Below are positions 26,959 through 40,500 of a stretch of DNA of 64,000 nucleotides, piece by piece (positions within the stretch are counted from its first letter, which is position 1; each line of letters opens with the position of its first letter). The DNA comes from Hymenopus coronatus. Lineage: Eukaryota; Arthropoda; Insecta; Mantodea; Hymenopodidae. A program made the position numbers and the translations under genes. The notes under the pieces are model-generated. The model searched no databases and had not been told where the DNA came from. It worked only from the letters and a program-made list of their open reading frames with translations. The DNA is taken from positions 95,276,781 to 95,340,780 of the forward strand of contig CM060898.1 of assembly GCA_030762935.1 (NCBI GenBank), read 5' to 3'.

Positions 26959-29900
26959 GCATGTGCTAGACACGCAGGAAAATGCTTCAAATCTGATTGC
27001 ACAGACGTACAATGGAGCTTCCATAATATCTAGTTTTTCTGGAGGTGTGCAAACACTAATAAAACAGGTATATCCTAATGCTTAGGATGTCCACTGTTAT
27101 GCACGCCATTTGATCATGGGAAAGGCTGCATCTATAAGTGCAAATGTTAGGATCTTCTTTGCTGGTTTGCAAGGTATTTGTAAACTTTTCTGCTGGCTTG
27201 AAGCGAACTGAAATTAGTAGTTGACAGAAGACTGCCCCTACCTAGCATTACTTGCTGGAACTTTTCTCTAAAATAATGAATACTGTTTTTGACTGCAAAA
27301 AAGATATCATTGAGTGTATGAACAAAATTCTGAAGAAGGGTCTTATCATTCACTCACTAACAGTTGATCAGAACTACTTTAGAAATTTGATTTTCATCTT
27401 TTTTTAGTAAAATATTGCCCCTTGTGGATATTATAGGACATGTATTCCCTTACTGCTCAAAAGGCCATTTCTAATTCCAAGCAGAAAATCAAAAAAAAAA
27501 AATTTTTTTCATAGTTGACTTACCCTCCTCTTATTTAGGACTGACATTCCCCTAGGACTTACAAGTGAATGCCTAGGGGTCATAAGCCTGTCAAGGAGTC
27601 AACAGCACAAAACCACAGAAAGGAGAGCCTGGAACGAGTGGTCGACCTGTAGCCAGGCATGAGCATGAAGAAGTGGCTGATTTAATGCAAATGAAATGGA
27701 TGATAGGAAAGGTGATGATGGAACAATTGGTGGAATGAATGGCAGGGAAAACTGGAGGACCCAGAGAAAACCCGTCTAAATGCTGCTTTGTCCACCACAA
27801 ATCTCACATGCAGGCACTTGTGATTGAACCTGGGCTGCCTAAGTTGGGAGGCGAGCAGTCCAACCACTCGGCCATGGCATCGCATATCAAATTTATATGG
27901 GAGTAATTTGATATTGAGATCAGCAACTCTGCAGAACCTAGTTGCAAGTCCTCAAAAAAGAGGAAGGATAACAATACAGCCTGGAGAAGGTAATAAGCAA
28001 AGAAAGTATGTGATGTAATAATAAGTGAGGCTAAAGTCTGATTCACTTTTTCGGGACACATTATGGATCAAATATTTCCTCTCTAGATATGTTTAGGCAA
28101 TACAGTTCAACATTTCAGAGGATGTAAAAAAAGTGTGCTCAATATACAGCTTCTTTAACAAAGTGAAACTATCACATGCACTCTAATCCATCGAAACAAC
28201 AGGAAAATTTCAGTCAGTGTCTGGAGCAATAGGCCTGTTTAGTTGTCAAATCCCAGCTAGGGCATTGGATTTTTCAGTCTGATCAACTTCTGTCCTACAC
28301 ATGGCTTGTGTGAAAAAACAATTAAATCAGGAAAAAAATTATTTACAAATTAGAATTGTTATACTAATAATATCCAATTCCTTGCATATATTGATGTTTA
28401 AGAAGCATTAAATGAAAGAAGTTAGAAAAATCTGTTATATTCCATTTACTTGTCTTTCTCTTCAATTCGTATTAAATTATCGTTAAAAACTTATTCTACT
28501 ATGCTAATCGACATAAGCATTAGTAGAAATGGTCTTATTAATTGCTTCCTTGTAAGAAGGAGGGAAATACACAAGGCTAAAGCAATAGTCAGATCTTTTA
28601 AAAACTGGTTGCTATGTGGTTGAAATTTGTTGAATTTTGCATGGCCCAGAGTTGACAAACTCCAATGTGAGAAAAGTTTAAGTATTTTAAAACTGAAACC
28701 AGTAACAAGGAATATGTCAGAAATATCAAGTTTGGTATTTTACCAAATTTTCTTTTTTGAGTTATTGTGTTCACAAAACATGGACACACATACAGGCACA
28801 CACAGACCTTATTCTAAAAACACTGTTTTTGGATATGGGGCCCCTAAAACGTGTATTTCCAGTGAAATCTTGGTATTGAATTTTTGGGTGGAATGCAATA
28901 CCTTCTCTACCTATGAACTATATACTAAGTAGAAAAGTAAAAAGCATCAGTAAGCTCACAAGATGAGATGCCTTTGATAATATGCAGTTTGAGTCCATAA
29001 TCCTTGCAGCAAGAAAGTATGTGATAAATGGCACCTAATGCAGTTAGGTAAATGTCACACTAGATAGAATGCTTCTGACTACCTGTTCAGTGAAACTATC
29101 AGGTAGCCCAATTTCCCTGTATTTGGCTTCTGCAGATATTCCTTTAGGCGTTAAAAAAGTTTCAGAGTTCAATGGGGCTATTTAAAGTTAAAACAAGTAA
29201 GTGGGTAGCTAACTGAGTGACCTTCGTTTTAATGCTCTTGCTGGCGGTGAGGTGGATTGCACTCGAGAGGGGTAAAATGTTCCCTAGTTCCCTACTAGTT
29301 CAAGCTGGTTGTACAACTCTTTTGATGCACAAAGGAATATCTGAACATGCCAAATACAGGGTAGTTGGGCCTCCTGGTTGAAGATGTCAACAGAGGGGCT
29401 GCCTCCTTTTCTGCGGGATCTGGTTTTAGATGTTCTGCTTGGCCTGAACAAGAAAGCCATATAGTCTAACTCTATGAAGATTGCATTGTTGTAATCATAT
29501 AAAAGATATATGAAAGTGCTGTATCAGAGATAATGCACACAGCATTAAACAACACAATATAGTGCAAAAAATCTGATGTGTGATCAATTCATGTAACTTT
29601 TTCTAGCTGTTCCATAAATAATTTTTCTTACAAAAGATTATTCTTTTAATTATGCCATGCTAAACTAGATAAACATTACCTAATTAATCTTATTATTTGC
29701 TTCCTTGTAAGTAGAAGAGAAATAAGAGAATACATTTGGCTAAAGCAATAGTCACATCTTTTAAAAGTTGGTCACTATGTGAAACAATTGAGGTTCGGTT
29801 CGCTTTGCAGGCTCTCGTTTTTGAAAAGTAAATTGGTTTAAAATTGAAATCAATAACAATGCACATCTCAAAAATGGTCAACTCTACAAGAAAAACAAAT

Positions 29901-31528
29901 GTGACAAGAAAAACATAACTCATGTGGTTTAAAAAGGTCTACATTTTTTGTGTACTAAGTTTTTGCCTATCCCTTATGGTTTAACCATTGTGCAAAATTT
30001 TGCAAAACTCAACCAGAATTAAAAGCTCTTCAGAGGCTATTCCCAGAAAATTCCAAATAAGCATTTTATTTGTGATGTGAATATCCTTAATATACAGTAT
30101 TTTAATCAAAACCGTTGGAGCCATTTTTGAGCAAATCAGCATTTTTGGAAAATGTTTCATGTAAGGTTTAGTTGGGGGTGGTGAAAGATGCTAAACTTAA
30201 ATAGCAAGTTTTGTAATTAACCGACTTGTCATTTTTTAGCTATGCTGTCCACATACATTCACACAAACACACGTATGCACACATGGACCTTTTTCCAAAA
30301 ATGCTTTTGTTGAACTCAACCGACACCAAAACATATATGCAGTCAAATCTCGGTATTTTAAGTGGAATACCTTCTCTATCCACAATGTACATTGTCCATA
30401 TGGGCAAGAGAAAGTAAAAATGTACATTTTTATTTTTCCGGATCTTTTCTTTTTTTCTTTTATTCCTTGGATTGCTTTGAATCGGCCTTAATAGTTGCTT
30501 AACAAAACTATTGTTTCTTTGAAGTTATAGATTGAGTTTGGATTTTTTTTAATGAAAGTAGATATAAAATAAAAATACTGTGTTGTCTTTCTCTCTCAAA
30601 GCCTAAATTTAACAAGAAAAAAGAAATGTAAATGTATGTGTGTGTGTGGGGGGGGTGGGTGCGTGCGCGCACATGTTTTGGGGGTTTCCTTCTTCAACTT
30701 TTTACTGCATATATGTACAGTGTAAAAAAAAAATCATGGGAAGTACATGGTTTGAGAACCTCAGTAAGAAAAAAAAATCTTAGAAAAAGGTCATGTATAT
30801 GGGCAAAGGCAGCATAACTGTAAATTGAAAACTCTGTTAAATACCAAACCCCAAACATATTCCAAGTATGTGACACAAAGATTTTCATAAAATCCCCCCT
30901 CCCCCAACTACCCTTAAAATGGAAAATGTTTCGAAAATGTTGATTTTCTCAAATATAGATGTAATGATTTTTATTAAAATATCATGTGTGTAAGATATTT
31001 TCATGGCAAATAAAATGTATGTATTGGATTTTCTGAGAATAACCTGTAAGGACCTCTTTATTCTGGATGGCTTTTGTGTAACTATTAACCTAAGAAAGAG
31101 ACCAAAATTACATTACTACATTAAAAACACGTAGATCACATTAAAACACAATTTATGTCATGCAACTTTTTTGTAGAGTTAACTGTTTCTGAGGTACTCT
31201 TTTGTTGGTTTCAATTTTAAGCTACTTAAACTTTTCTCAAATGGGAAAGTCACCTTCCATTTCATATCTTTTTTGTGTTACTCCTGGCCATGCAAAGAGA
31301 ACCAAATTTCAACTCTCACAAAGACAGCTTTTAAAAGATTTGACTATTGCTTTAATCTAGAGAATTCCTTTATTTTCTTTTCTACTTAGTAGGACCTAAT
31401 AGCTTGGCAACTTCAGGGTTTGAGTCTGTTGGGCCCCAGGGCACACAGCAATAAGTAAGATAAGTAACTCAGTATAATGATAAGAAATATGTACTAATCT
31501 GTAAAACTTATGGAAATTATTATTATTG

Positions 31529-31575
<47 letters not shown>

Positions 31576-34500
31576 TCTCTTTTACTTACAAATAAGAAAG
31601 TAAGACAATTTCTGCTAATGTTATTTATTTATTTATCTATCCTGGTTGGAGCTAGGGCCATAAGGACTTCTCTTCCACTCTACCAGGCAGTGCATTAAAT
31701 CAATACAGCAATGATAACGGAATAAAGAACAAAAATACAATTCTGTACAACTTAAAAACATGTATAAAAAGGTGCAACAAGTCTACCGAAATGAAAAGAA
31801 GAAATAAAATCTGTAAACAAAATTATTTTAAGTGAAATATTAATGTAGGTTGAAATACATATTAGGTATATTTACAATTGAAATGCACATTACTTGCCAG
31901 CACATAAAATAATAATAATAAATGGAAGTTGTGATGTATTTATCATATTAATACAGCAGCAGATTAGGTTTGATTACAAATGTATGCCCTAATTTTCTGC
32001 TTGAACAGTGTAACCTTCTGGCAATCCCTTATGTCGTCAGGTTGGGAATTCCAAATTCTATTGTAAATGATGATCTCAATAAGCATGATGTATAAAAAAG
32101 AATAAATCTTTTGTAAGAAGTTTGTTTGCAGAACAGATAGAGAAAGTCATGAATGGAACACATCACAATTTTTTCCCATTTCCTTGGATTGCTCTGAATC
32201 TGCCTTAATAATTGCCTAACAAAATTGTCACATTGCTGATACAGATCAAGTCTGGATTTTTTTTTTAAATGAGAATAGATAAAAAATAAAAAGACCTGCG
32301 GCTTGACTTTCTCCCCACAGACCCAAATTTGACAAAAAAAAAAAGAATGATTTCTTTTGTTTCTTTTTTCTTTCTTAGAGGCACTTATCATTGGAGGAAA
32401 AAAAAATGAAATATAGCTGCAACTGAATTCAAGTTTTTATTCTCAACACCTGGCATAGTACCAGCCAGTTGATTGTTGAGCGAATGTCAGCTGCTACAGC
32501 TTAAAAGTTTATAATTTTTTCTCGGCAAATAGGAACCCTATAGGAGGGACAGATGTTTTTGTTTATAATGAATTTTCAGTATAAAAAGCCATAGCTCCAT
32601 TTGTGGCAGTGACCCCTTAAAAGTGACAAAGCTAAATGTCACAAACTGTTACACAAAAAATTGTAGTCATTGATTTTCAATTATGTAATTACAGAGGAGA
32701 TGATAGTGATGCCAGGAGAAGCACAAGTGGATGGTAATAGAGTGGATGTCACATTTGCAGATCATCCATTGAATTCTAATCCAGAGAGTCAGTGGCAGAC
32801 ATTTTTTAAAGATAATGAAGTGTTACTGCAGATAGACAAGGATGTTAGGTAAGTGTAGGTGTCAGAGTATTCAAATGCCTTTAAAAAAATATGTTTCCCT
32901 GTTTCTTATACTAATTTTTACTTCCTCTACATATCATATGGTATTGAGATAGAGAAAATTATTCACTCCACACAAAAACTTGATACCAAGATTTCGCCAG
33001 AATTACACAGAAATGTCCAGAAAAAGGTCTGTGTGTGTGAGTGCATGTGGCATGCATGCACACATGCATATGTATGAGAGAGAACATGATAACTCAAAAG
33101 CAAAAAGTAGGTAAAATACCAAATTCATTATTCAGGTTTAGTATCTTCCAAAGATACAATACTGATTTTGTGGAAAATCTCCTCACCCCAAACTACTCTA
33201 CATGGAAAAAATTTCAAATATTTTGATTTTCTCATAAATGCCTCTAACAATTTTGATTAAAATACCATTTATTAAAGATATTTACATGAAAAATAAAATG
33301 TATATTTTGAAATTTCTGGGAATAACCTCTAAAGATGTCTTCATTCTGGAGGACTTTGCATAACTGGTAAGCCGTAAGAGATAGACAAAAACTTACTACT
33401 TAAAAATATACATTTTCTTAAAACACAAAATTTATGTCAAACATATTTTTTGTGGAGTTGACCATTTCCGAGATATTCCTTAGTATTGATTTCAGTTTTA
33501 AAATACTTAAAACTTTTCTCATACAGAAATTTGTAAACTCCTGGCCATAGAAAGAAATGGATTTTAGCCACATGGCAGCTAGCTTTTAAAAGATTTGATA
33601 TCATTTTAACGTAATGTATTCCCTTATTTACCTTCTACATACAAGGAAGCAAATAATTAGATTATTTCTGCTAATGCTTATCTTGATTTGCATGAAGTAG
33701 AAGAAGCAGCTTTTTAACAATGATTTAACAGAGATGCAGAGAAAGATACATGAATGGAACACATAACATTTTTATTACTTGTTTTGTGAACCATGTTGGT
33801 GTATTTTTTTGTTACAGACGGCTATGTCCAGATATATCCTTTTTTCAGCAAGCCACAGAATTTCCCTGCCAACAAGTAGTGCATAGCAGAGGTGTTAAAA
33901 GATTACATAAAAGGGTGCAGCATACAGTTCTAAAGTCTGCAAATGTCGAGCGCAAAGGATTAGGCATCACAAAGGTAAGTTAGTACATTTGGAGACAGAA
34001 AACAATTAGATGCTTAGTGTAACTTTGTGGAAAAGTCAGCATTTGAACTATGTTATTGCCTGATTTAGAGACATATCCTTCCTTAGCCAGTGAATGTATT
34101 CCATACACAGACTGTTATTTTTAGTTTCTCATCTACATATATTATGTAGGCAAAGTATTGTATTCCACCCAAAATTTTTATATTGAGATTTCATCAGAAA
34201 TACATGTTTTGAGTCAACCCTCCCCAAATTTTAAAAAAAAAAGTTCCATGGGTGTGACTCTCTCTCAGTCAATCCTTGTATATGTCTGTGAATGGCATAA
34301 CTAAAAATGAAAAGTCAGATAAGTGCCAAAATCAGTATCTTCCAAAGGTGCAACAAAAAAGTTTTGTAGAAAATCACTCAACCCCCCCCCCCCTCAACCA
34401 ACAATTTTGATTAAAATATCATGTTTTAATGATTTTTAATTGCAAATTAGGTGTATATGTTGAAATTTCCTGGAAAAAACCTCCGAAGTCCTTCATTCAG

Positions 34501-37500
34501 AAGGACTTCTGTGCAATCTTGTGTAACTGGTAAACATTAAGCAATAGGAAAGGTAGTACACAAAAAAATGTAGATCTCTTTAAAACACACAATTCCAAAC
34601 AACTTTTATGTGACATAAGGTATTTCCAAAATATGCATTATTAATGGTCTAAATTGATTAATATGTCTGCATTCTTTAAAATCCTATTCTTGCTATTGCA
34701 TGGAAAAAGTATCGAATTTTAAAGCTAATATATAACTTCCAGTTCTTAAACTTTGGACTATCACAATTCACTTTATATCTAAGAAAATATTTAATGTAGC
34801 TGATTCTGCAAAGGTTTATTTCAATTAAAATGAAATAAATGGAAAAATAAGCTTTCATAAGAATACCCAGTTTGTATAGCCAGTAATGAAAGATAGAGGG
34901 CAGAGAAAGTCATATGATTATAACATATCAAACTTTTTGTTTAACTTTCTAGCTGATTATCTTTAAAGCAACACATTTCAAGAATGTTTCTTCATTTGAA
35001 GGTGAAAACTATCATATCAGTTACATTTTGTTCAATGTACATTTTTATGGTCAGTTTTTTTTTTTTAATTTAATTTTATTTTATTAATAAGAGCCACAAT
35101 CTCTTTTAATAAAATTTGGTTTTATATATAAAAATAAATAATTTTGCTGAAAAATTGCTTTTTCAAACTATCCATTATTTTATAAAATGTTTTGAAAAAT
35201 TATTTGCATCATACATTTAAAGGCTAGCTTAGATTTCATTAGTTTTAATTTAACAAAGTGCAAATGCATTTTTGAGTTTTTTCCCAACTTTTTAAATATT
35301 TTTGAAACAATTAGTTGGTTTTATAAAAAAAATTGGTTTTTATGTTTAAAACCAAATCTGTTTAAAATCTTGAGGTTCACATTTGAAAGAAAGAAAGAAA
35401 AAAGAAGAAAAAAAATATTGAGCTGATCATGGGATCACCTTAAAAATATGCAATAAATAAAATGTATTAAAACATTGCCTCTTATAGCACTACCCTGCTA
35501 ATATTTCCATATTCCATTTTCTTATCCTTTCCCCTGATTGGATAAATTGCCTTTGAATGACAATATGAGATGATAAAAGCAATATGAACATGTTAATGAA
35601 AGATGCATGTGCCTTTGTCATACTGAGAGGCAGATTTAAAATGAAGGATTCTCCTATGTATTTGGTATTTGTTGATAAGAATGTACATGCATTTCAATGC
35701 ATGCATGCTGTTACATGCTATATTTGATTCATACAGTCATGAAAATTTAAATATATAGAATATACCAAGATAAATGATATTAAATGGGAACTATTTTGTT
35801 TTGCACAACACCTATTTCATAATGGCAACCAATAAAAAGTGACTTGTGCATGTCACAGTTAAGAAAAATGGAGCAAAGCTATATGGAATAGTTTTTAATA
35901 TAATTGTTTTTCTTCTTCAAATAAAGAAACATTCTCTCTAAATACTTTTTTTAAAATATATTACATTCAGGATGATCTGCTGGAAGGTTTTTAGAAAGCA
36001 TCCTGTACGAAGTTGTGCTTATTGTATCTATCAATTTTGTTTGGCAAGCTAAGCTAAGGAATATAACAAAAATTATGAGTTTAGAATTTGTAGTGCACTA
36101 TAGCTTAGTACCCTAGAGAAATAATGCTTGTGTCACTGCATACAGCACATCAAAGCATTTTAATCAAAATGTAGTGCTAGTAAACATTTTTCAAGACTGC
36201 TGACAGTGAAATAATTATTTGGAAATACTGTAATAAAAATAGAAAAAAATGAATGTCATCTCATAAAATGACCAAGAGATGAATCAGTCATTTCTGAACA
36301 GCAACTGCATCAGATTTCCATTATCCATAATGATTTTCAGATGTTTACACCTCACTATTTATTGGTTTGGTGATCTGGACAGACCACTAAGTTTCATTAA
36401 TTTAGAAATCAGCTTGCTATTTTTTGTGAGGGGATTTCAAAACTTCAAAAGTTTATATAAATAGGGTATAAATATACATGACTGAAGAGAAACATTAAAA
36501 ATGAAATTGTGGTTATAAGTCAGGCATCTATACAGAATGTAAGAGTTTGCCTGCCCAGCAGATTGATTAGCACCAGCCTTGGATATTATTTATAAAAATG
36601 ACTTTTTAGAAAGAGCATGAAGCCTTCTTTTCAACTGTTACCAATAAATCATAATTAGGCTTTGAACATGGTTGCAATTTGATTGCACTCTGACTGAAAA
36701 ATAGTTACATGTACACAGGATTTCACTTGGATCTCCCCCTTGTCTCCCCCTTGCCAAGCAGTTCACTCTAAGCAATTTATCACCACATGTACAGCCTATT
36801 CTGAAGGTAGGAAGTACAGTAAAACACATTTTGCTTTTGATACATTCAGAATATATGTGGTAATCTATCACAATGTTGTCCATGAATGTAAATCACATAT
36901 TGCACTGATTATTTCATCTGCCACAATATAGCTGTATTATTTTGTTAATGTTATTTATACTTAGTAATAAAAATTAGGTTTGCTACAGAACTGTATACTT
37001 TCTGCTGTGCCCGTTTATAACTATAGCACAATCTCACTAGAGTGCAGGACTTCTGCCTCTCCTCTATCCACTCGCTTGAAAACAACATACCAGTATACTA
37101 GAAGTTAACTTAGTCTAAAGTCATGCCTGAAGCCTAATCATAACTGTAATGTGTAATTCTAATAATTGGTGTGATCATTGTCTTTGGTGCTTGCTGAACT
37201 GAAGGTGTCACAGCAATATTTTGTCCTGAAATAAAAGATTACACATTTAGATTAATAAATGCCATGGTACTGTCAGTGCTTTTCATCACCAACATGAGTG
37301 CACTGTTGGAGGTGGCATAAGAAGCGTCAGTGATTTTGCACCATGTTCTTTAGAGCATCATAAATTCATGGCAGGTTGCAGTCATTTATCTTCAATCTTA
37401 AGATTGAAAAGATGGAATTAGCTGTGAATTACAATTTCCATAGCTGGGATTTAAATCATGGATCCTTGGGTTACTGTTCCATTGTCTTAACTGTAATGAC

Positions 37501-40500
37501 ATGGAAACAAGCCAGCAGGATTTAAATTCTTCAATTGACTTGCATTTTTCAAAGTAAACCACAATTATTTTGAGATAATACCCCTGGCGACTTGCAAACT
37601 TGTTGGCACTTTTTAAGTCCTGAGCTTAATGTACTACTGCAGGCATCACCAGCTAATAATTCTTTGAATAAATCAAGAGTAACCTAGCTTGATGCTCACA
37701 TTGAATCATCTATGAGGGTGGTTATTTTTTTTTAATATACTTATTAATTAAATATTTCAGAAGTGACACCTTCTGTACTATTTTACATAGCCTCCTTCAT
37801 GCTTTACACAATTTTGCCAACGATTTGGAAGTTTGAATATTCCTTGTTCAACAGAAGTTTGAGGGCATATCATCAACCAATTGTGCACATGTCCCTCAAT
37901 GTCTTTATTGCTTTGGAATTGTTCCCGTCTATATGATTCTTTCATGGGTGCAAACAAAAAGAAGTATGGAGGGGACATATCTGGACTATAGGGAGGGTGT
38001 TCTAAGGTTTCCTAGTCCATGTCCTTCAATGTGTCTCTTGTCAAATTTGTGGTGTGAGGCTTAGTGTTGTCTTTTTCTGAGAAGGATGACATCTCTATTG
38101 GGCAAATGACATCTTTGTTTTGGTATTGGCTTTTGCTGATTATAACAATTGGCAATAGTAAGCCACATACACTGTAAGTTGTTGATGAATAAAATCAATG
38201 AGTTAAACTTCTTTGTGTTCAAAAAACACTGTCACAAGAACTATTCTGTTGCACAGTGGATTTTGACCTTCACTGGGCAGACTTCATCCTTTCTTGTTGC
38301 CCACCATTTTGGATTCTGGAGTGAAATGATGGATCCCATGTCTCAACACAAGCAACAATATGCTTAAAAAAAAAAAAACTCCCCTTCTTGCTGGAATCGA
38401 TTCAGAAGTTTCTCATAAATCTTCAACTTGACCTGTTTTTGCTGCTCTGTCAACAGTTTCCGAATCCATTGAGCACTAATTTTTTTAAATCCAAGTTGTT
38501 CACTGACAATGGTATGAGTACTCCCAATGCTGACACCCACTCCTGATGTAATTTCTTCTACAGTGCAGCGGATCACCTTCAATATGCTCTCGAACAGCAC
38601 AGATGCTATCTGTGAGGCACTGAGTGTGACTGTTTTGTACAATTCCTCAACCACTCTTACATTGTCTGGCCCAGTTAAACACTTGATTCTGGGACAGTGT
38701 AGCTTCCCCAAATTGTGCCTTCAAATGAGTTAAAATCCCAAGAGGGTGAAGGAATCTCTTGTCCACTCATGGCTGCACTGACGCCAAAGCCTATCAAAGC
38801 AGCTAACCAAGGCAGTTCTCCCTCCCTAATACACTCCGCTCACTCCACCATCCCACTTGGATCTGCCTACACAGTATTCTGGTTCAATTACCTTTATATT
38901 TGAATCACCCTCTTACTGTATACTGTGACTTTCAACTGCATAACCCAATGTTCAAGATTTAATATACCTATTTTAGGTTCATGAGTAGTAGAATAATTGC
39001 ACTATTATGACATCTCTTACATTAATGCTGATATCTTTAATGTGAACATAAATATACTTACATAGGTTTTGCTAACATAAACAATTTAAAAAAAATTATA
39101 ATTAATGTAGTATTAACATAGGAAAACAAAAAGCTCCTTAACTTGGTCAATTCAATTAAATACATTATAATGATAATAGTATGGAAATTAACTTGTAACA
39201 AAAACACTTTCATATTTATAACAGTCCGTATGAACTGTCATCATGGTAATTAATTAGCTTCTAATACAATTCTAAAGTTTTCACATTTAAAGCAATGAAT
39301 ATGAACAGGCCCCTTGATAATTAATTAGTATCTAACATAATTTTAAACAAAAAATGTGAATAGACATCTTCGTAATTATTGGTATCTAGCACAACTTGAA
39401 TAACATTTTCACATTTAAAGCACTGAATATCAACAAGCCTTTTAATAATTAATTGGTACCTAACATAAAAGAAAAAAATCTTTCACATTTATTACAGTAA
39501 ACACGAACAAGCCTCTTGATAATTATTTAGTATCTAACATAATTAAAAAAAAGTTTCACATTCAGTATGACATGCCTCAGTGAATATGAACAGATATCTT
39601 GGTAAGTAAATGGTATCTAACAATTCAAGCAAACTACAAGATATCTTGGTAAGTAAATGGTATCTAACAATTCAAGCAAACTACAATGTATAAATAGTCA
39701 AAGTATTACAAAATAATTGAAATATAATCAAGTATGCTATTCTCTATAAATAAGACTCTCTTCCCATGCAGGAAGGAGTTGATGGCCTGCTTTTAGATGG
39801 GTTTCTGTTGTTATAATTTGACACATGATATGCTATGCAAGGAAAGAGATACCACTGTGGTCAGTAGCCTGTCTCTGATATCAGAAATTGTGAGGATTTT
39901 GGAACAGCCATGTATGCTATAAATTAAGTATTAATTTGAGTTGATTGTAGCAAATTTATACCACTTACATTTTAATTATTTAGGATACATTTAAAAAATA
40001 TTGTTGCCTCCTTTATCAACTTTTCTTTGATTTTTAGTATAGATCAAGTCATAAGGAATTCAAAAGTGCCAGTAAGCAAACACATGGTAAGTCAAAGAAA
40101 AGTTGCTAACGGAAGTAACAGTGCTTTCATAGCATTAAGTGATTAAAATGTAAGTGGTGTAAATGGTTATAATTGATTCAAATGAACATTTAATTGATAT
40201 CATGTATTTACCCATTGCAGTCACCATCAAGCAACATCAAGGTAATTAGTCGTTCATTCACACAAGCTGCATATAACCTGATTCTACCTTTCCAACTTTA
40301 CATCTTCGTCACAGCACATAAATTCAACCAGAGGTAATTTCTTAAAACACTGCTTGTAATTTAAATGAACTTCAAGATGTTTTCATTGGTGTTTCAAGAA
40401 TCCACTATGGTTTAATCTTCTTGGTCCTTATATAATTGTTCTTTCCTCGGTCTTCGATGAAATACAACTATGACATCTCTCAATCCAACTATCAACTTTA

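Larger units (their letters stand above)
26085..27370 (+). pseudogene. hAT (DUF4371/ZMYM6-like) transposase relic, interrupted by nested SINEs
   Basis: Before the insertions, 26290-26465 translates to KGKVVERFWRFISPAHHGAK, then TLASCLLEELHK. This is the DUF4371 GxPVERFWxFxSP...A..LAxxxLEEL block. After the insertions, 26975-27190 gives LIAQTYNGASIISSFSGGVQ, then VHCYARHLIMGKAASIS, the C-x-QxYDGA...VHCYAHxLN block carrying hAT catalytic Asp/Cys-x-x-His context. The expected D in YDGA is N here. Several shifts and stops. SINE F (26470-26958) splits the gene. Confidence 0.85.
30615..32165 (-). repeat. Repeat G, copy G7, carrying two retro-insertions
   Basis: Minus-strand G blocks run from a TG/GC tract (30636-30672) through TTTGATTTTCTC-like, ATTTTTATTAAAATATCATG, CCTGTAAGGACCTCTTTATT, ATTTTAAGC and AAAGATTTGACTATTGC to about 31385. 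They continue at 31576-31620 (TTTCTGCTAATG), then at 32059-32165 (AAGCATGATGTA ... GAGAAAGTCATGAATGGAAC). The gaps are occupied by 31391-31575 and 31621-32058. Confidence 0.75.

Noticed and set aside
29565..30425. Repeat G as a Helitron
   Set aside because: A hairpin near one end invited the idea, but I see no consistent 5' TC, no CTRR after the hairpin and no A^T insertion pattern. Left as unclassified.
30226..30427. Overlapping plus and minus open frames rich in His/Cys
   Set aside because: They lie across the CA/TG tract of repeat G6, whose alternating bases give open frames on both strands.
31510..31698. Open frame starting with a long isoleucine run
   Set aside because: It is the translation of the (ATT)n microsatellite tail of insertion L.
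39205..39685. CRISPR-like array
   Set aside because: Spaced repeats are visible, but the units are diverged, about 80 bp, and lie in a eukaryotic intron; it is a minisatellite.
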